A stretch of 48,691 bases of DNA from assembly GCA_009928955.1 (NCBI GenBank), contig SABN01000011.1:1-48691 (forward strand), written 5' to 3'. This stretch comes from Opitutia bacterium. GTDB lineage: Bacteria > Verrucomicrobiota > Kiritimatiellia > CAIQIC01 > Lenti-01. The notes below the pieces were generated by a model. The model saw only the letters and a program-made list of their open reading frames with translations. It was not told the DNA's origin and ran no database searches. Below, piece after piece: positions 27,674 to 37,441 of the stretch (within the stretch, counting starts at the first letter, position 1; each line of letters starts with the position of its first letter). The position numbers and the translations under genes are program-made.

Positions 27674-28557
27674 AGAGCAGGATTCAGAGTTCAGGGTTCG
27701 GGGTTCATGGAAGACCTTGGATCCTTGCCGCCTTGACCGCGCTGGCCGCGCTTCCGGCCCCTGCCGCTGAACCTGGCGCGCGCGATTCCTTCGCCGCCGG
27801 CCTCGGCGCCTTCGCCACCAGCAACTTCCCCGCCGCCGGCGAGGCCTTCCTCCAGGCCGCCGCTGCCGCGCCCGCCGAAAAACTAGATCCCGCCGCCGCC
27901 CACTACAATGCCGGCCTCGCCGCCTATGCCGCCGGCGATCTGGAAAAAGCCTCCGCCCACTTTGCCAATGCCGCCGCGGGCGCCGACCTCGGCCTGCAGG
28001 CCAAGGCCTACTACAACCGCGGCAACGCCCTCTTCCATCTGGCCAACACCCCCCTTCAACCGCTCGGCGACGAGCCCCCGCCCGCGCCGGCCCTCGATCT
28101 CGGCGAAGCCACCATCGCCGAGGCCATCCAGTCCTATGAAAACGCCATCGCCCTCGACCCCGCCCATGTCGATGCCAAGGCCAATTACGAGCTCGCCGTC
28201 CTGAAACAGCAGGAAATTCAGCAGCAGCAACAGCAGCAGCAGGACCAGCAGAAACAGGACCAGCAGAAACAAGATCAACCGGACCAAGACCCCAAGCAGG
28301 AGGAGCAACAGGACCAGGACCAGCAACAACAGGACCAGCAACAGCCGCAGGCGGAGCCACAGCCCCAGCCTGAGAACCAGCCCGATGAAGAACCCCAACC
28401 AGAGGAGGAACAGATCCAGCCCGAACAACCATCCGAAGAAATGACGCCCGAAGAGGCCGCGATGATGTTGGACGCCATGAAAGCGCAGGAACAATCCCAG
28501 CGCGACCGGCTCCATCCCTTCTTCGGGCGTCCCGTCCCGGTTGAAAAAGACTGGTAG
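27670..28557 (+). CDS. batC: BatC: exported TPR protein with a Gln/Asp/Glu-rich tail
   Basis: The 295-aa protein starts MKSRIQSSGFGVHGRPW, encoded by GGGTTCA-type heptads, then a hydrophobic core ILAALTALAALPAPAAE that completes a signal peptide. TPR-like repeats (about 40-180) include AAAHYNAGLAAYAAGDLEKASAHF and AKAYYNRGNALFHL. From about residue 185 the chain is almost only Q, D, E, K and P (a run of eight Q, then DQQKQDQQKQDQ and so on), before a short conserved-looking end MTPEEAAMMLDAMKAQEQSQRDR...DW. The acidic Gln-rich linker is common in BatC-like proteins and is prone to length change. Overlaps batB by 4 nt. Confidence 0.88.
   Translation: MKSRIQSSGFGVHGRPWILAALTALAALPAPAAEPGARDSFAAGLGAFATSNFPAAGEAFLQAAAAAPAEKLDPAAAHYNAGLAAYAAGDLEKASAHFANAAAGADLGLQAKAYYNRGNALFHLANTPLQPLGDEPPPAPALDLGEATIAEAIQSYENAIALDPAHVDAKANYELAVLKQQEIQQQQQQQQDQQKQDQQKQDQPDQDPKQEEQQDQDQQQQDQQQPQAEPQPQPENQPDEEPQPEEEQIQPEQPSEEMTPEEAAMMLDAMKAQEQSQRDRLHPFFGRPVPVEKDW
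27680..27707 (+). repeat. Four heptads of the GGGTTCA type at the start of batC
   Basis: GGATTCA, GAGTTCA, GGGTTCG and GGGTTCA lie head to tail 10 nt after the first base of the batC ATG and are translated as part of the signal-peptide n-region. Perfect copies of the same heptad occur at the start of batE. Confidence 0.85.
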
Positions 28558-28586
28558 AGGAGCGCCCACCCGCTACAGTACGTGCC

Positions 28587-30380
28587 ATGAATGCCCGGAT
28601 CCATTTCGCGAAGATTCTTGCGAGCGCCGCCCTTGCGCTCGCTTTCGCGTCGGCTGGGCCCGCCTCCGCGGTGGACGTGACGTTCGACGTGCAGCCGCAG
28701 CTGCTCAACCTCGGCGAAACCGCCACCGCCACCCTCACCTTCCACGGCGTGCGCTCCGCCCCCGGCATCGAATTTCCCCAGATCCCCGGCCTCCAGATCA
28801 CCGGCACCGGCCAGCAGATGCAGTTCGGCACCGGCGGCTCCCGCGTCAGCCTGACCTACAACCTCTTTCCCCAGAAACCCGGCACGCACACCATCGGCCC
28901 CTATGAACTCGACTTCAACGGCGAGAAAATCCAGATCCCCGCCGTCTCCCTCGAAGTGCGCGCGCCGGCGGGCAATGCCAACGCCGCCACCCAGGAGATG
29001 ATCTTCGCCCGCGTCACCCTGCCGGAGAATCCCCCCACCATCCATCAGGTCTTCGACATCGTCCTCGGCCTCTATTTCCTGCCGGGCATGGAACTCGCCC
29101 GCGACATCAACCTCCTCGGCGGCTTCCCCGAATCAGGCTTTGTGATCAGCTCGTTCGAGGAACTCCAGATGGTCCGCGAAGAGGTCGGCGGCCAGTTCTA
29201 CAACCTGCGCCGCTTCCGCGCCCGCGCCCGCGCCCTGACCGCCGGCTCCTTCACCCTGCAACCCACCTTGCGCGTCGGCGTCGTCGATCCCAACCAGCGC
29301 CAGCAGCGGCGCGATCCCTTCGGATTCTTCGACCCCTTCGGCGGGCCCGCCGCCACCCCCGTCAACGTCGCGGTCCCGCCGACCGCGCTGACCATCCGCC
29401 CCATCCCCGAGGATGGCCGCCCCGCCGACTTCGGCGGAGCCGTCGGCCAATTCGAATTCGCGGTGGATGTCCGCCCGCGCGAACTCAAAGTCGGCGAACC
29501 GCTCACCGTCTCCCTGCGCCTGCAAGGCACCGGCAACATCGCCTCCGCCCTGCCCCCGTCCTACCGCGACACTGAATCCTACAAGACCTACGAGGCGCGC
29601 CAGGTCGGCGATACGCCCGATGCCGCGGCCGATGGCGGCGCCAAGTCCTTCGAACAGGTCGTCATCCCCCGCGCGGAGTCCCTGCAGGAATTGCCCGCGC
29701 TGCAGTTCTCGTTCTACGATCCCGCGGCCGCGCAATACCGCACCGTCTCCGCCGGCCCCTTCCCGCTCGTGGTCCATCCGTCCGAAAACGGCGCCAACTC
29801 CCTGATGCTGCAGATCCCCGGCGGCACCTCCGGCGGCGGCAATTCGCTGGTCCTCGGCAGCGACATCATCTATCTGAAGTCCGCGCCCGCCCGCTGGCGC
29901 AACGGCGCCGGCCTCTCCGCCAATCCGCCGCTGCTGCTCGGTCTCCATGCCGCCGCCCCCCTCGCGCTGGCCGGCCTGTTCTTCGCCACGCGCCGCCGCA
30001 ACCGCCTCGCCACCGACATCGCCCTCGCCCGCCGCCAAAAGGCCCCGCGCAGCGCGCGCGCCAATCTGCACAAGGCCGAGGCCGCGCTGCGCGAGTCCGC
30101 CGCGCCCGCCGCCGTCTTCGCCCCGCTGGCCGCCGCCGCGGCCGACTACTTCGGCCACCGCCTCAACCTGCCGCCGGGGGCCGTGGAAGCGCCGCTCATC
30201 CTCGCCAAGCTCCGCGCCGCGCAGACGGACGAAGCCGCCCTCGCCAAATGGCAGGAGTTCTTCGCCCTCTCCGACCAGATCCGCTATGCCTCCGCCGCCG
30301 ATCTCCCCCGCGAGGCGCTCGCCGCCTGGATCGCCACCCTGACCTCCCTGCTCCGGAAGGCGGAAAGGATCCGGCTATGA
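28587..30380 (+). CDS. batD: BatD: oxygen-tolerance-type membrane protein
   Basis: The 597-aa protein has a signal peptide (FAKILASAALALAFASAGPASA), then a long beta-rich periplasmic part typical of BatD: VDVTFDVQPQLLNLGETATATLTFHGV at the start and repeated Ig-like segments such as FAVDVRPRELKVGEPLTVSLRLQGTGNIASALPP. A membrane helix near 450-475 (PPLLLGLHAAAPLALAGLFFATRRR) leads to a cytoplasmic helical tail. It follows batC after 29 nt and overlaps batE by 4 nt (ATGA). Length and order match the family. Confidence 0.9.
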   Translation: MNARIHFAKILASAALALAFASAGPASAVDVTFDVQPQLLNLGETATATLTFHGVRSAPGIEFPQIPGLQITGTGQQMQFGTGGSRVSLTYNLFPQKPGTHTIGPYELDFNGEKIQIPAVSLEVRAPAGNANAATQEMIFARVTLPENPPTIHQVFDIVLGLYFLPGMELARDINLLGGFPESGFVISSFEELQMVREEVGGQFYNLRRFRARARALTAGSFTLQPTLRVGVVDPNQRQQRRDPFGFFDPFGGPAATPVNVAVPPTALTIRPIPEDGRPADFGGAVGQFEFAVDVRPRELKVGEPLTVSLRLQGTGNIASALPPSYRDTESYKTYEARQVGDTPDAAADGGAKSFEQVVIPRAESLQELPALQFSFYDPAAAQYRTVSAGPFPLVVHPSENGANSLMLQIPGGTSGGGNSLVLGSDIIYLKSAPARWRNGAGLSANPPLLLGLHAAAPLALAGLFFATRRRNRLATDIALARRQKAPRSARANLHKAEAALRESAAPAAVFAPLAAAAADYFGHRLNLPPGAVEAPLILAKLRAAQTDEAALAKWQEFFALSDQIRYASAADLPREALAAWIATLTSLLRKAERIRL

Positions 30381-31171
30381 AAGGGTTCAGGGTTCAGGGT
30401 TCAGGGTTCAGGGTTGGAAGAAGGATCCCATTCTTCATTCTTAATTTTTCATTCTTAATTGCCGCCGCCGCGGCGGCATGGGCCGCCCCGGAAGGCACAT
30501 CCCGCTTCGAGCGCACCTTCGCCGATGGCGTGCGCGCCTACGACGAGGACCGCCTGCCGGAGGCCATCGCCCGCTGGCAGGCGCTGGTCGATGAAGGCCA
30601 GGCGCTCCCCGAAGTCCTGTTCAATCTCGGCAATGCCTATTACCGCAACGGGAATCTCGGCCCGGCCATCCGCGCCTATCGCCAGGCCCAGACCCTCTCC
30701 CCGCGCGACCCCGACATCCGTGCCAACCTCGGCTTCGCCGCCCAGACCGCCGGCATCGCCCTCCCCGCCCGCCATCCGCTCGCCGCGCTCTTGCTCGACG
30801 CCAGCCAAACGGAATGGCTCGTGGCCGCTTCCGCCTGCTTCTGGCTGCTGGCGCTCGCCCTTGGCATCTGGATCCTGTGGCCTCAGTTCCGCTTCGCTTC
30901 GCGCCCCGCCGCCGCCGCCCTCGCCGTCCTCTGGCTCGTCTCCCTCGCGGGCCTCGGCGCGCATCGCGGCTTGCGCCAAACCCCCGAATGCGTGGTCATC
31001 GCCCCCGGACAGAAAGTCCTGTCGAGCCCGTTGGAAACCTCCACCCCCCTGCTGGCCATCCCCGAAGGCACCATCGTCCGCCAACTGGACCGCCGCGGCT
31101 CCTGGCTCGAAATCCAATCCGAGGCCACCCGCGGCTGGCTCCCCGCCGCCACGGCCACCCCCGTGCAATAG
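30377..31171 (+). CDS. batE: BatE: TPR and SH3-like membrane protein with repeat-encoded signal peptide
   Basis: The 264-aa protein ends the operon. Its first ~38 residues (MKGFRVQGSGFRVGRRIPFFI, then LNFSFLIAAAAAAWA) form a good signal peptide, but DNA 30383-30461 encoding most of it consists of GGGTTCA heptads followed by ATTCTTCATTCTTAATT repeats. TPR units follow (FADGVRAYDEDRLPEAIARWQALV and LFNLGNAYYRNGNLGPAIRAYRQAQ), then two membrane helices (about 145-200) and a C-terminal SH3-like domain (VVIAPGQKVLSSPLETSTPLLAIPEGTIVRQL, ending GWLPAATATPVQ). The ATG overlaps the batD stop by 4 nt. The TPR-TM-SH3 order is the BatE pattern. Confidence 0.9.
   Translation: MKGFRVQGSGFRVGRRIPFFILNFSFLIAAAAAAWAAPEGTSRFERTFADGVRAYDEDRLPEAIARWQALVDEGQALPEVLFNLGNAYYRNGNLGPAIRAYRQAQTLSPRDPDIRANLGFAAQTAGIALPARHPLAALLLDASQTEWLVAASACFWLLALALGIWILWPQFRFASRPAAAALAVLWLVSLAGLGAHRGLRQTPECVVIAPGQKVLSSPLETSTPLLAIPEGTIVRQLDRRGSWLEIQSEATRGWLPAATATPVQ
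30383..30461 (+). repeat. GGGTTCA heptads plus ATTCTTAATT-type repeat inside the batE signal-peptide region
   Basis: Four perfect GGGTTCA heptads (30383-30410) and a fifth ending GG (30411-30417) are followed at 30430-30461 by ATTCTTCATTCTTAATT, TTTCATTCTTAATT-type units like those at 23661-23694. Both are in the batE reading frame without a stop. The 7-nt period shifts frame at each unit, so successive units encode different residues. Confidence 0.95.
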
Positions 31172-31183
31172 GGCCCCCGCGCG

Positions 31184-31987
31184 CTATCGGCTCCGCAGAT
31201 ATCGCAAGCCGCTGCGCACCACTTCGGCGCACTGCCAAAGCGCTCCGCGGCGAAACCCGTTGGCCACGCCCGGCGCGAATTCGCTGTTTCCGCCCCACGG
31301 CCAATAGACGCCGCGCAGGCGGTTCGCCACGTTGTCGTCGTGGATCGTCTGGCACCACATCGGACGCGCGAACTCGAACACCACCGGCGCGACGTCGGCG
31401 ATGTAGCGGTGGTCCGGACCGATCGCCAGCCGGTCGCATTCCGGCGCCGACACGAAACTCGTGAACGGATTGTAGCGATAGCGCTGGACATAGAAATCGC
31501 CTTTGCGCTCGGCGCACCCGATCGGGAAACTGATGAAAAATCCGCGGCGCAGATCCATGGACCCCGCCTGGGCGCGCGCCAGCCGCCGCACCTTCTCGAC
31601 CAGGCGCGGATGGATCGCATCGTCGTTGTCGAGGCGCGTCGTGATGCGGAGGGCGCCCGGCGCCTCCCGCCGGCGGATTTCCGCCAACGCGGTCTCCTCG
31701 CCGAACTGCGAGCAATAGACGGGCCGGAGGAATTCGTGCCGCACGGTCAGCGCGGCCATGCGCTCCTTGAAGGCCACCGGCGTGGCCCAGTCCATGAATA
31801 CCAGCCACTGGAAGTCGCCTTCGGTCTGGCGCTGCACGGATGCCAGGCAGACGCGCTCGAACAAGTCGAAGCGGCGCCCCAGCCAGCCGGCATCCAGGCC
31901 CATGGGCTTGGGCTGCTGCCCGGGCGGCAGGTCGAACTTCAACGGCACGTTGAATCGCGTCAGGAGGAAATGCTCGACCGTGTTCAT
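31184..31987 (-). CDS. Putative rhamnosyltransferase-type glycosyltransferase (Rham_transf family)
   Basis: The 267-aa protein resembles the Rham_transf/DUF3118 family: MNTVEHFLLTRFNVPLKFD at the start, LFERVCLASVQRQTEGDFQWLVFMDWATP, ITTRLDNDDAIHPRLVEKV (the DxDD nucleotide-sugar/metal motif), GFFISFPIGCAER, and MWCQTIHDDNVANRLRG near the end. It would transfer a sugar to surface glycans. The chosen ATG (31987) starts at the first conserved residues; in-frame ATGs 12 and 39 nt further up are possible. It converges on batE and follows the sulfatase-like gene with a 67-nt gap containing a candidate promoter. Confidence 0.72.
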   Translation of the reverse strand: MNTVEHFLLTRFNVPLKFDLPPGQQPKPMGLDAGWLGRRFDLFERVCLASVQRQTEGDFQWLVFMDWATPVAFKERMAALTVRHEFLRPVYCSQFGEETALAEIRRREAPGALRITTRLDNDDAIHPRLVEKVRRLARAQAGSMDLRRGFFISFPIGCAERKGDFYVQRYRYNPFTSFVSAPECDRLAIGPDHRYIADVAPVVFEFARPMWCQTIHDDNVANRLRGVYWPWGGNSEFAPGVANGFRRGALWQCAEVVRSGLRYLRSR

Positions 31988-31999
31988 GGTGCCGCCCAT

Positions 32000-32037
32000 C
32001 GTGCCAGCGCCGGAAAGCGCAAACAAGCGTTTTCCGA
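32000..32037 (-). promoter_or_regulatory. Candidate promoter/operator with shared CGCAAACAAGCGTTTTC motif (rhamnosyltransferase gene)
   Basis: CGCAAACAAGCGTTTTCCGA (32018-32037, plus-strand reading) recurs with one mismatch at 33732-33751. On the minus strand it supplies TTGTTT followed after 17 nt by CACGAT. Here it also forms a 9-bp hairpin (GGAAAGCGC/GCGTTTTCC with one G-T). Confidence 0.4.
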
Positions 32038-32054
32038 GGCCGGCGCCCCGAAAG

Positions 32055-33641
32055 TCAGTTCTCCGCCCCCCGCTCCTGCGGGACGACCGGCGGCCGGAGG
32101 GCTTCTTCGATCAGCGGATAAAGGTGCGCGGAGAAAAACGGGGCATCCTCCCGCTCCGGGCTCCGCTGGTAAGGCCGCTTGACCAGCAGCGGAACATGCT
32201 TGAGCTCGCTTTCCGGCAGCGCATCTTCCGCGACGAAGTCGAACTTCCGCTTGTCGGGATCGAACCGCCACGCATGGTCCGTCGTCACGATGAGCAGGGT
32301 CTGGTCGAACGTCCCCGCTTCGCGCAAGACGTCCATGAATTCGCCCAGCAGCGAATCCATGTAGCGCAGATTCCCCAAATACCCTTCCACATCCGAACGG
32401 AAATCCACCCGGGAAATGGGCCCGGTCGAATCCCACACGAACGGCACGTGCGGGATCGGAAGATGGCAAAAGGCGAAAACCGGCTCTTGGGCGGTCCGCG
32501 CCGCCAGTTCCAGCCACAGCGGGACGAGCGTCCGCAAGCATTCCGGCCCCCCCCCGCGCTTGGGATCGATCAGCCGATTCACCGGGATCCCCAGATGGCG
32601 CAGCCAGGCCGCCTGGGTGAACAGCAAATCCAGCGTGCGCTGCGGAACCGAGGATGCCATGTCCATGAAGGGGATGCTCGCGCAATACTCCGCGTCGTCG
32701 CCCACCAACAACCGGTGCGTGTGATACATGCCGAACGCGGCGCGGAAGTGGCGGACATGCCCCGCGAAAAGACTGGGCCCTTCCATCGGCCGATTGGACC
32801 GCAATTGCCCGACAATCTGGTTGAACTCCTGCGTGGCATAGGCCGGATTGCGCTGCAACAAGAAGCGGGGCACGGACGTGATGGTCGAGGGTCCGGCCGA
32901 ATAATTCCGATGGTAGGTGGTGGAGACTTCCGCGAGCGCGGAGAGATGCGGCAAGTCGTTGCGCAGGACCCCATCCGGATAGGTCCGGTCGTAGGCCCAT
33001 TCATCGAAGAACAAGATGAAGACGCTGGGGACGGTTCTCGCCAGCCGGCCGGAAACCGGCGGAAGCGGAGCCGGCTCAATGTCGACGGAATAGCGCGGAT
33101 AGGTCAACGCCATGGCGCAGAAAACGCCGAACAGAATGAAGGCCAGCGCGCAGAGCCGACGCGCAATCAGGGGAAACTTCCTTCGGCTTGCGAGCCAGAG
33201 CATCCCCGGAAGCAAAACATACAAAACCAACTTGCCGGCCCTTCCCCCCAGGACGCCCTCCGGCATCAGGAAAGCGGGCAAGGCTCCTGACCGGTCCGCG
33301 ATGCTCACCACGCACCGGATGAAAATGCAGAACACGATCCAGGCCAGCGCATGGCGGACCCCATGGCGCGCCGGCGCGGCGCGCCGGCGCGGAAGAAGGA
33401 AGAAGACCCCCAGGACGGCGACCCAATACACAAGCGCCAGGCTGCCCACGGCCGCCAGAATGGCGGCATAATGATCCCAGCTCCACTTCATTGAAAAACG
33501 GGTTTCCGCATTGGTCATATCGTAGAACTGCGGCAGCAGCGCGACATAGGCGACCCCGCAGGCGTATCCCAGCCAGCGCAACAGACCGGGCCGGCCGGCC
33601 GCCGCGGGCCTCCCGCCCTTGTTGGATTCTAGCGCAGCCAT
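32055..33641 (-). CDS. Membrane-anchored sulfatase/alkaline-phosphatase-superfamily protein
   Basis: The 528-aa protein has about five N-terminal membrane helices (for example LLRWLGYACGVAYVALLPQFY, YWVAVLGVFFLLP, LAWIVFCIFIRCVVSI, LVLYVLLPGMLWLA, LAFILFGVFCAMALTY) followed by a periplasmic sulfatase-like domain: SVFILFFDEWAYDRTYPDG (metal Asp), NYSAGPSTITSVPRFLL (probable Thr/Ser nucleophile rather than a Cys-type sulfatase site) and LLIVTTDHAWRFDP (metal Asp-His). This is the layout of LtaS, MdoB and EptA-like transferases that modify envelope glycans or lipids. It neighbours the glycosyltransferase-like gene. The start at 33641 begins the first membrane-domain segment. Confidence 0.82.
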   Translation of the reverse strand: MAALESNKGGRPAAAGRPGLLRWLGYACGVAYVALLPQFYDMTNAETRFSMKWSWDHYAAILAAVGSLALVYWVAVLGVFFLLPRRRAAPARHGVRHALAWIVFCIFIRCVVSIADRSGALPAFLMPEGVLGGRAGKLVLYVLLPGMLWLASRRKFPLIARRLCALAFILFGVFCAMALTYPRYSVDIEPAPLPPVSGRLARTVPSVFILFFDEWAYDRTYPDGVLRNDLPHLSALAEVSTTYHRNYSAGPSTITSVPRFLLQRNPAYATQEFNQIVGQLRSNRPMEGPSLFAGHVRHFRAAFGMYHTHRLLVGDDAEYCASIPFMDMASSVPQRTLDLLFTQAAWLRHLGIPVNRLIDPKRGGGPECLRTLVPLWLELAARTAQEPVFAFCHLPIPHVPFVWDSTGPISRVDFRSDVEGYLGNLRYMDSLLGEFMDVLREAGTFDQTLLIVTTDHAWRFDPDKRKFDFVAEDALPESELKHVPLLVKRPYQRSPEREDAPFFSAHLYPLIEEALRPPVVPQERGAEN

Positions 33642-33714
33642 GCCCCCCCCCGGTCTGGAAACGCGCCGACCTCCGGCCGGATGAAATGCTCTGCCCAATC
33701 CATGCGCGCCATAG

Positions 33715-33751
33715 TGCCACGCGGTGTTTCCCGCAAACAAGCGTTTTCGGA
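33715..33751 (-). promoter_or_regulatory. Candidate promoter/operator with shared CGCAAACAAGCGTTTTC motif (sulfatase-like gene)
   Basis: The 20-bp motif at 33732-33751 differs in one base from that at 32018-32037. On the minus strand TTGTTT is followed after 18 nt by CACTAT, and the sulfatase-like ATG is about 75 nt further on. It begins 3 nt after the permease stop. Confidence 0.4.
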
Positions 33752-33754
33752 AGA

Positions 33755-34741
33755 TCAGCGCCGGCGGGCGAGAAGCCACAGGAACAGCGGGCCGCCCAGA
33801 ACGGCCGTCACCGCGCCGACCGGAACCTCCAGCGGCGAGGCCGCCCAGCGTCCGCAGGCGTCGCACGCCGCCAGCAACGCGCCGCCAAACAGGAAGGAGC
33901 ATGGCATCACAAGGCGCATGTCCGGCCCCACGAGCCGCCGCACGGCGTGCGGCGCGAGCAGACCGACGAATCCAATGGGCCCCGCCACCGCCGCCACGCC
34001 GGCGGAGGCGATGCCCGCGCCGATGGCCGTCCAGCGGCGCACGCGCGCCACGTCCACGCCTTGCCCCGCCGCCATCTCTTCGCCCAGGCCCAGCGGATTG
34101 TAGGCGCGCGTCTGCGCCGCCAAGATCGCCAGCCCCGGCACCGCCAGCACGGCCAGCGTGCCGACCTGCCGCCAATCGGCCGCGTCGAGCCCCCCGAGGA
34201 GCCAGCGATGGAACTCCGCGAGCTTCCACGGCGAGATGAATCCGCTGATGACCATGATCGCCCCGCCACTGATCACCCCGATCGTCACGCCCGCCAGCAG
34301 CAAGGTCTGCGCCCCCGCCCCGCCCGGACGCCGCGTCAGCGAAAGCACCAGCGCCAGCGCCCCGCCCGCCCCGGCCAGCGCCAGCAGCTGCGACGTGTTC
34401 AGCGGCCCGGCCGCAAACCACAGGAACGGACACACCCGCGCCAGAAACGCCCCCAGGCTGGCTCCGCCGGCGATCCCCAGCGTCCACGGCTCGGCCAGCG
34501 GATTCCGGAACATCACCTGCAGCGCCGCGCCGGCCATCGCCAGCGCCCCGCCGGCCAGCAGCCCCATCCACACCCGCGGCAGGCGGATCTGGAAGAAAAT
34601 CATGCCGTCCGCCGTCCATTCGCCGGTCAAAAAGGTCAAAACCTCCCGGATTTCGAGCTTTTCGGACCCGATCCACGGCAACATAATGAAAAAAAGGCCA
34701 AAAACAGCCGCGAGCGCCTGTATTTTGCGGTTTTTGATCAT
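33755..34741 (-). CDS. FecCD/BtuC-family ABC transporter permease
   Basis: The 328-aa protein is a polytopic permease for siderophore, haem or cobalamin uptake: LTGEWTADGMIFFQIRLPRVWMGLLAGGALAMAGAALQVMFRNPLAEPWTLGIAGGASLGAF is the standard N-terminal FecCD block and VAGPIGFVGLLAPHAVRRLVGPDMRLVMPCSFLFGG the cytoplasmic coupling region. About nine membrane helices are visible. Its ATG overlaps the ATPase stop by 4 nt (ATGA). The start region around 34680-34745 is rich in A/T, unlike the rest. No substrate-binding protein gene adjoins. Confidence 0.93.
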   Translation of the reverse strand: MIKNRKIQALAAVFGLFFIMLPWIGSEKLEIREVLTFLTGEWTADGMIFFQIRLPRVWMGLLAGGALAMAGAALQVMFRNPLAEPWTLGIAGGASLGAFLARVCPFLWFAAGPLNTSQLLALAGAGGALALVLSLTRRPGGAGAQTLLLAGVTIGVISGGAIMVISGFISPWKLAEFHRWLLGGLDAADWRQVGTLAVLAVPGLAILAAQTRAYNPLGLGEEMAAGQGVDVARVRRWTAIGAGIASAGVAAVAGPIGFVGLLAPHAVRRLVGPDMRLVMPCSFLFGGALLAACDACGRWAASPLEVPVGAVTAVLGGPLFLWLLARRR

Positions 34742-35523
34742 TTTTTGGCCAAAATGAGCGGTTTTTGGGTGTCCGGATGCCGCACGACCTCGATTTTGTC
34801 CCCAAAGGCCGGAAACAGGCGCTCCGGCGTCAAGATTTCGTCCGGAATGCCGTCGGCGGCGATTTTCCCGTCCTGCAGCAGGATCAACCGGTCGCAGAAG
34901 AGCGCGGCCAGCGTCAGGTCGTGCATCACGACCACCACGCGCATGCCTTCCGCCGCTTTGCGGGCCAGGACTTCCATCAGCATCGCGGCTTGGTGCAGAT
35001 CGAGCGATTGCGTCGGTTCGTCGAGCAGCAACAGCGCCGGCTCCTGCGCCAGCGCCGAGGCGATCCACGCCCGGCGGCGCTCGCCGCCCGAGAGATGGGA
35101 AAACGTCCGCCGCCGCAGCGGTTCCAATTTCACGGCGTCCAGCGCGCGCGCGACGGCCTCGCGGTCGCCCGGCGCGGCCATTTCCAGCACCCCCCCATGC
35201 GCATGCCGCCCCATCGCCGCGAGTTGCTCGACCGTGTAGTCGAACAGCACGGGGCATTCCTGCGGCAGGAATCCCAGCGTGCGCGCGATGTCCGCCCGGC
35301 GCATCCGCGCCAGCGGCTTCCCGTCCAGTTCCACCGCCCCTGCCCCCGGCGACAGCAGCCCCGCCGCGATCTTCAGCAGGGTGCTTTTGCCGGAGCCGTT
35401 GGGCCCGACGATGCCGCAGACCGGCTCGCCACCAAAGGAAAGCGCCGGAACATGCAAGGCCCAGCTTCCCGGTTCATAGGCGAAACGGAGATTGCGGAGC
35501 GCAAGCTGACCGGAGAAAGGCAT
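34738..35523 (-). CDS. FecE/BtuD-type ABC transporter ATPase
   Basis: The 261-aa ATPase has Walker A GPNGSGKST, Q-loop GFLPQE, signature HLSGGERRRAWIASAL, Walker B LLLLDEPTQSLD and H-loop VVMHDLT. It pairs with the downstream permease gene to energise uptake of a metal chelate or corrinoid. The ATG at 35523 comes directly after the ATTGAATATTG-type repeat, with no Shine-Dalgarno sequence; a TTG one codon up is the only alternative. It follows aspS on the same strand. Confidence 0.94.
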   Translation of the reverse strand: MPFSGQLALRNLRFAYEPGSWALHVPALSFGGEPVCGIVGPNGSGKSTLLKIAAGLLSPGAGAVELDGKPLARMRRADIARTLGFLPQECPVLFDYTVEQLAAMGRHAHGGVLEMAAPGDREAVARALDAVKLEPLRRRTFSHLSGGERRRAWIASALAQEPALLLLDEPTQSLDLHQAAMLMEVLARKAAEGMRVVVVMHDLTLAALFCDRLILLQDGKIAADGIPDEILTPERLFPAFGDKIEVVRHPDTQKPLILAKK

Positions 35524-35612
35524 CAATGTTCAATATCCAATATTCATTGATCAATATTCAAGTAAACAGCCTGTTGAACCTTGAAGATTGAAAATTGATT
35601 ATTGAATATTGG
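35524..35612. repeat. AT-rich ATTGAATATTG-type repeat between aspS and the ABC ATPase gene
   Basis: The whole 93-nt gap consists of degenerate, mostly palindromic words such as CAATATTCA, GAATATTGG, TTGAAAATTGATTATTG and TTCAATATCC. Composition is about two-thirds A/T in a GC-rich region. The repeat reaches the ATPase start codon, where the minus strand reads ATTGATGCC, the same junction sequence seen before the DUF58 gene. Confidence 0.85.
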
Positions 35613-35616
35613 ACTT

Positions 35617-37404
<1,788 letters not shown>

Positions 37405-37441
37405 GGTCTCGCTTCCTTTTCCTGAAATTCGACGAGCCGCG

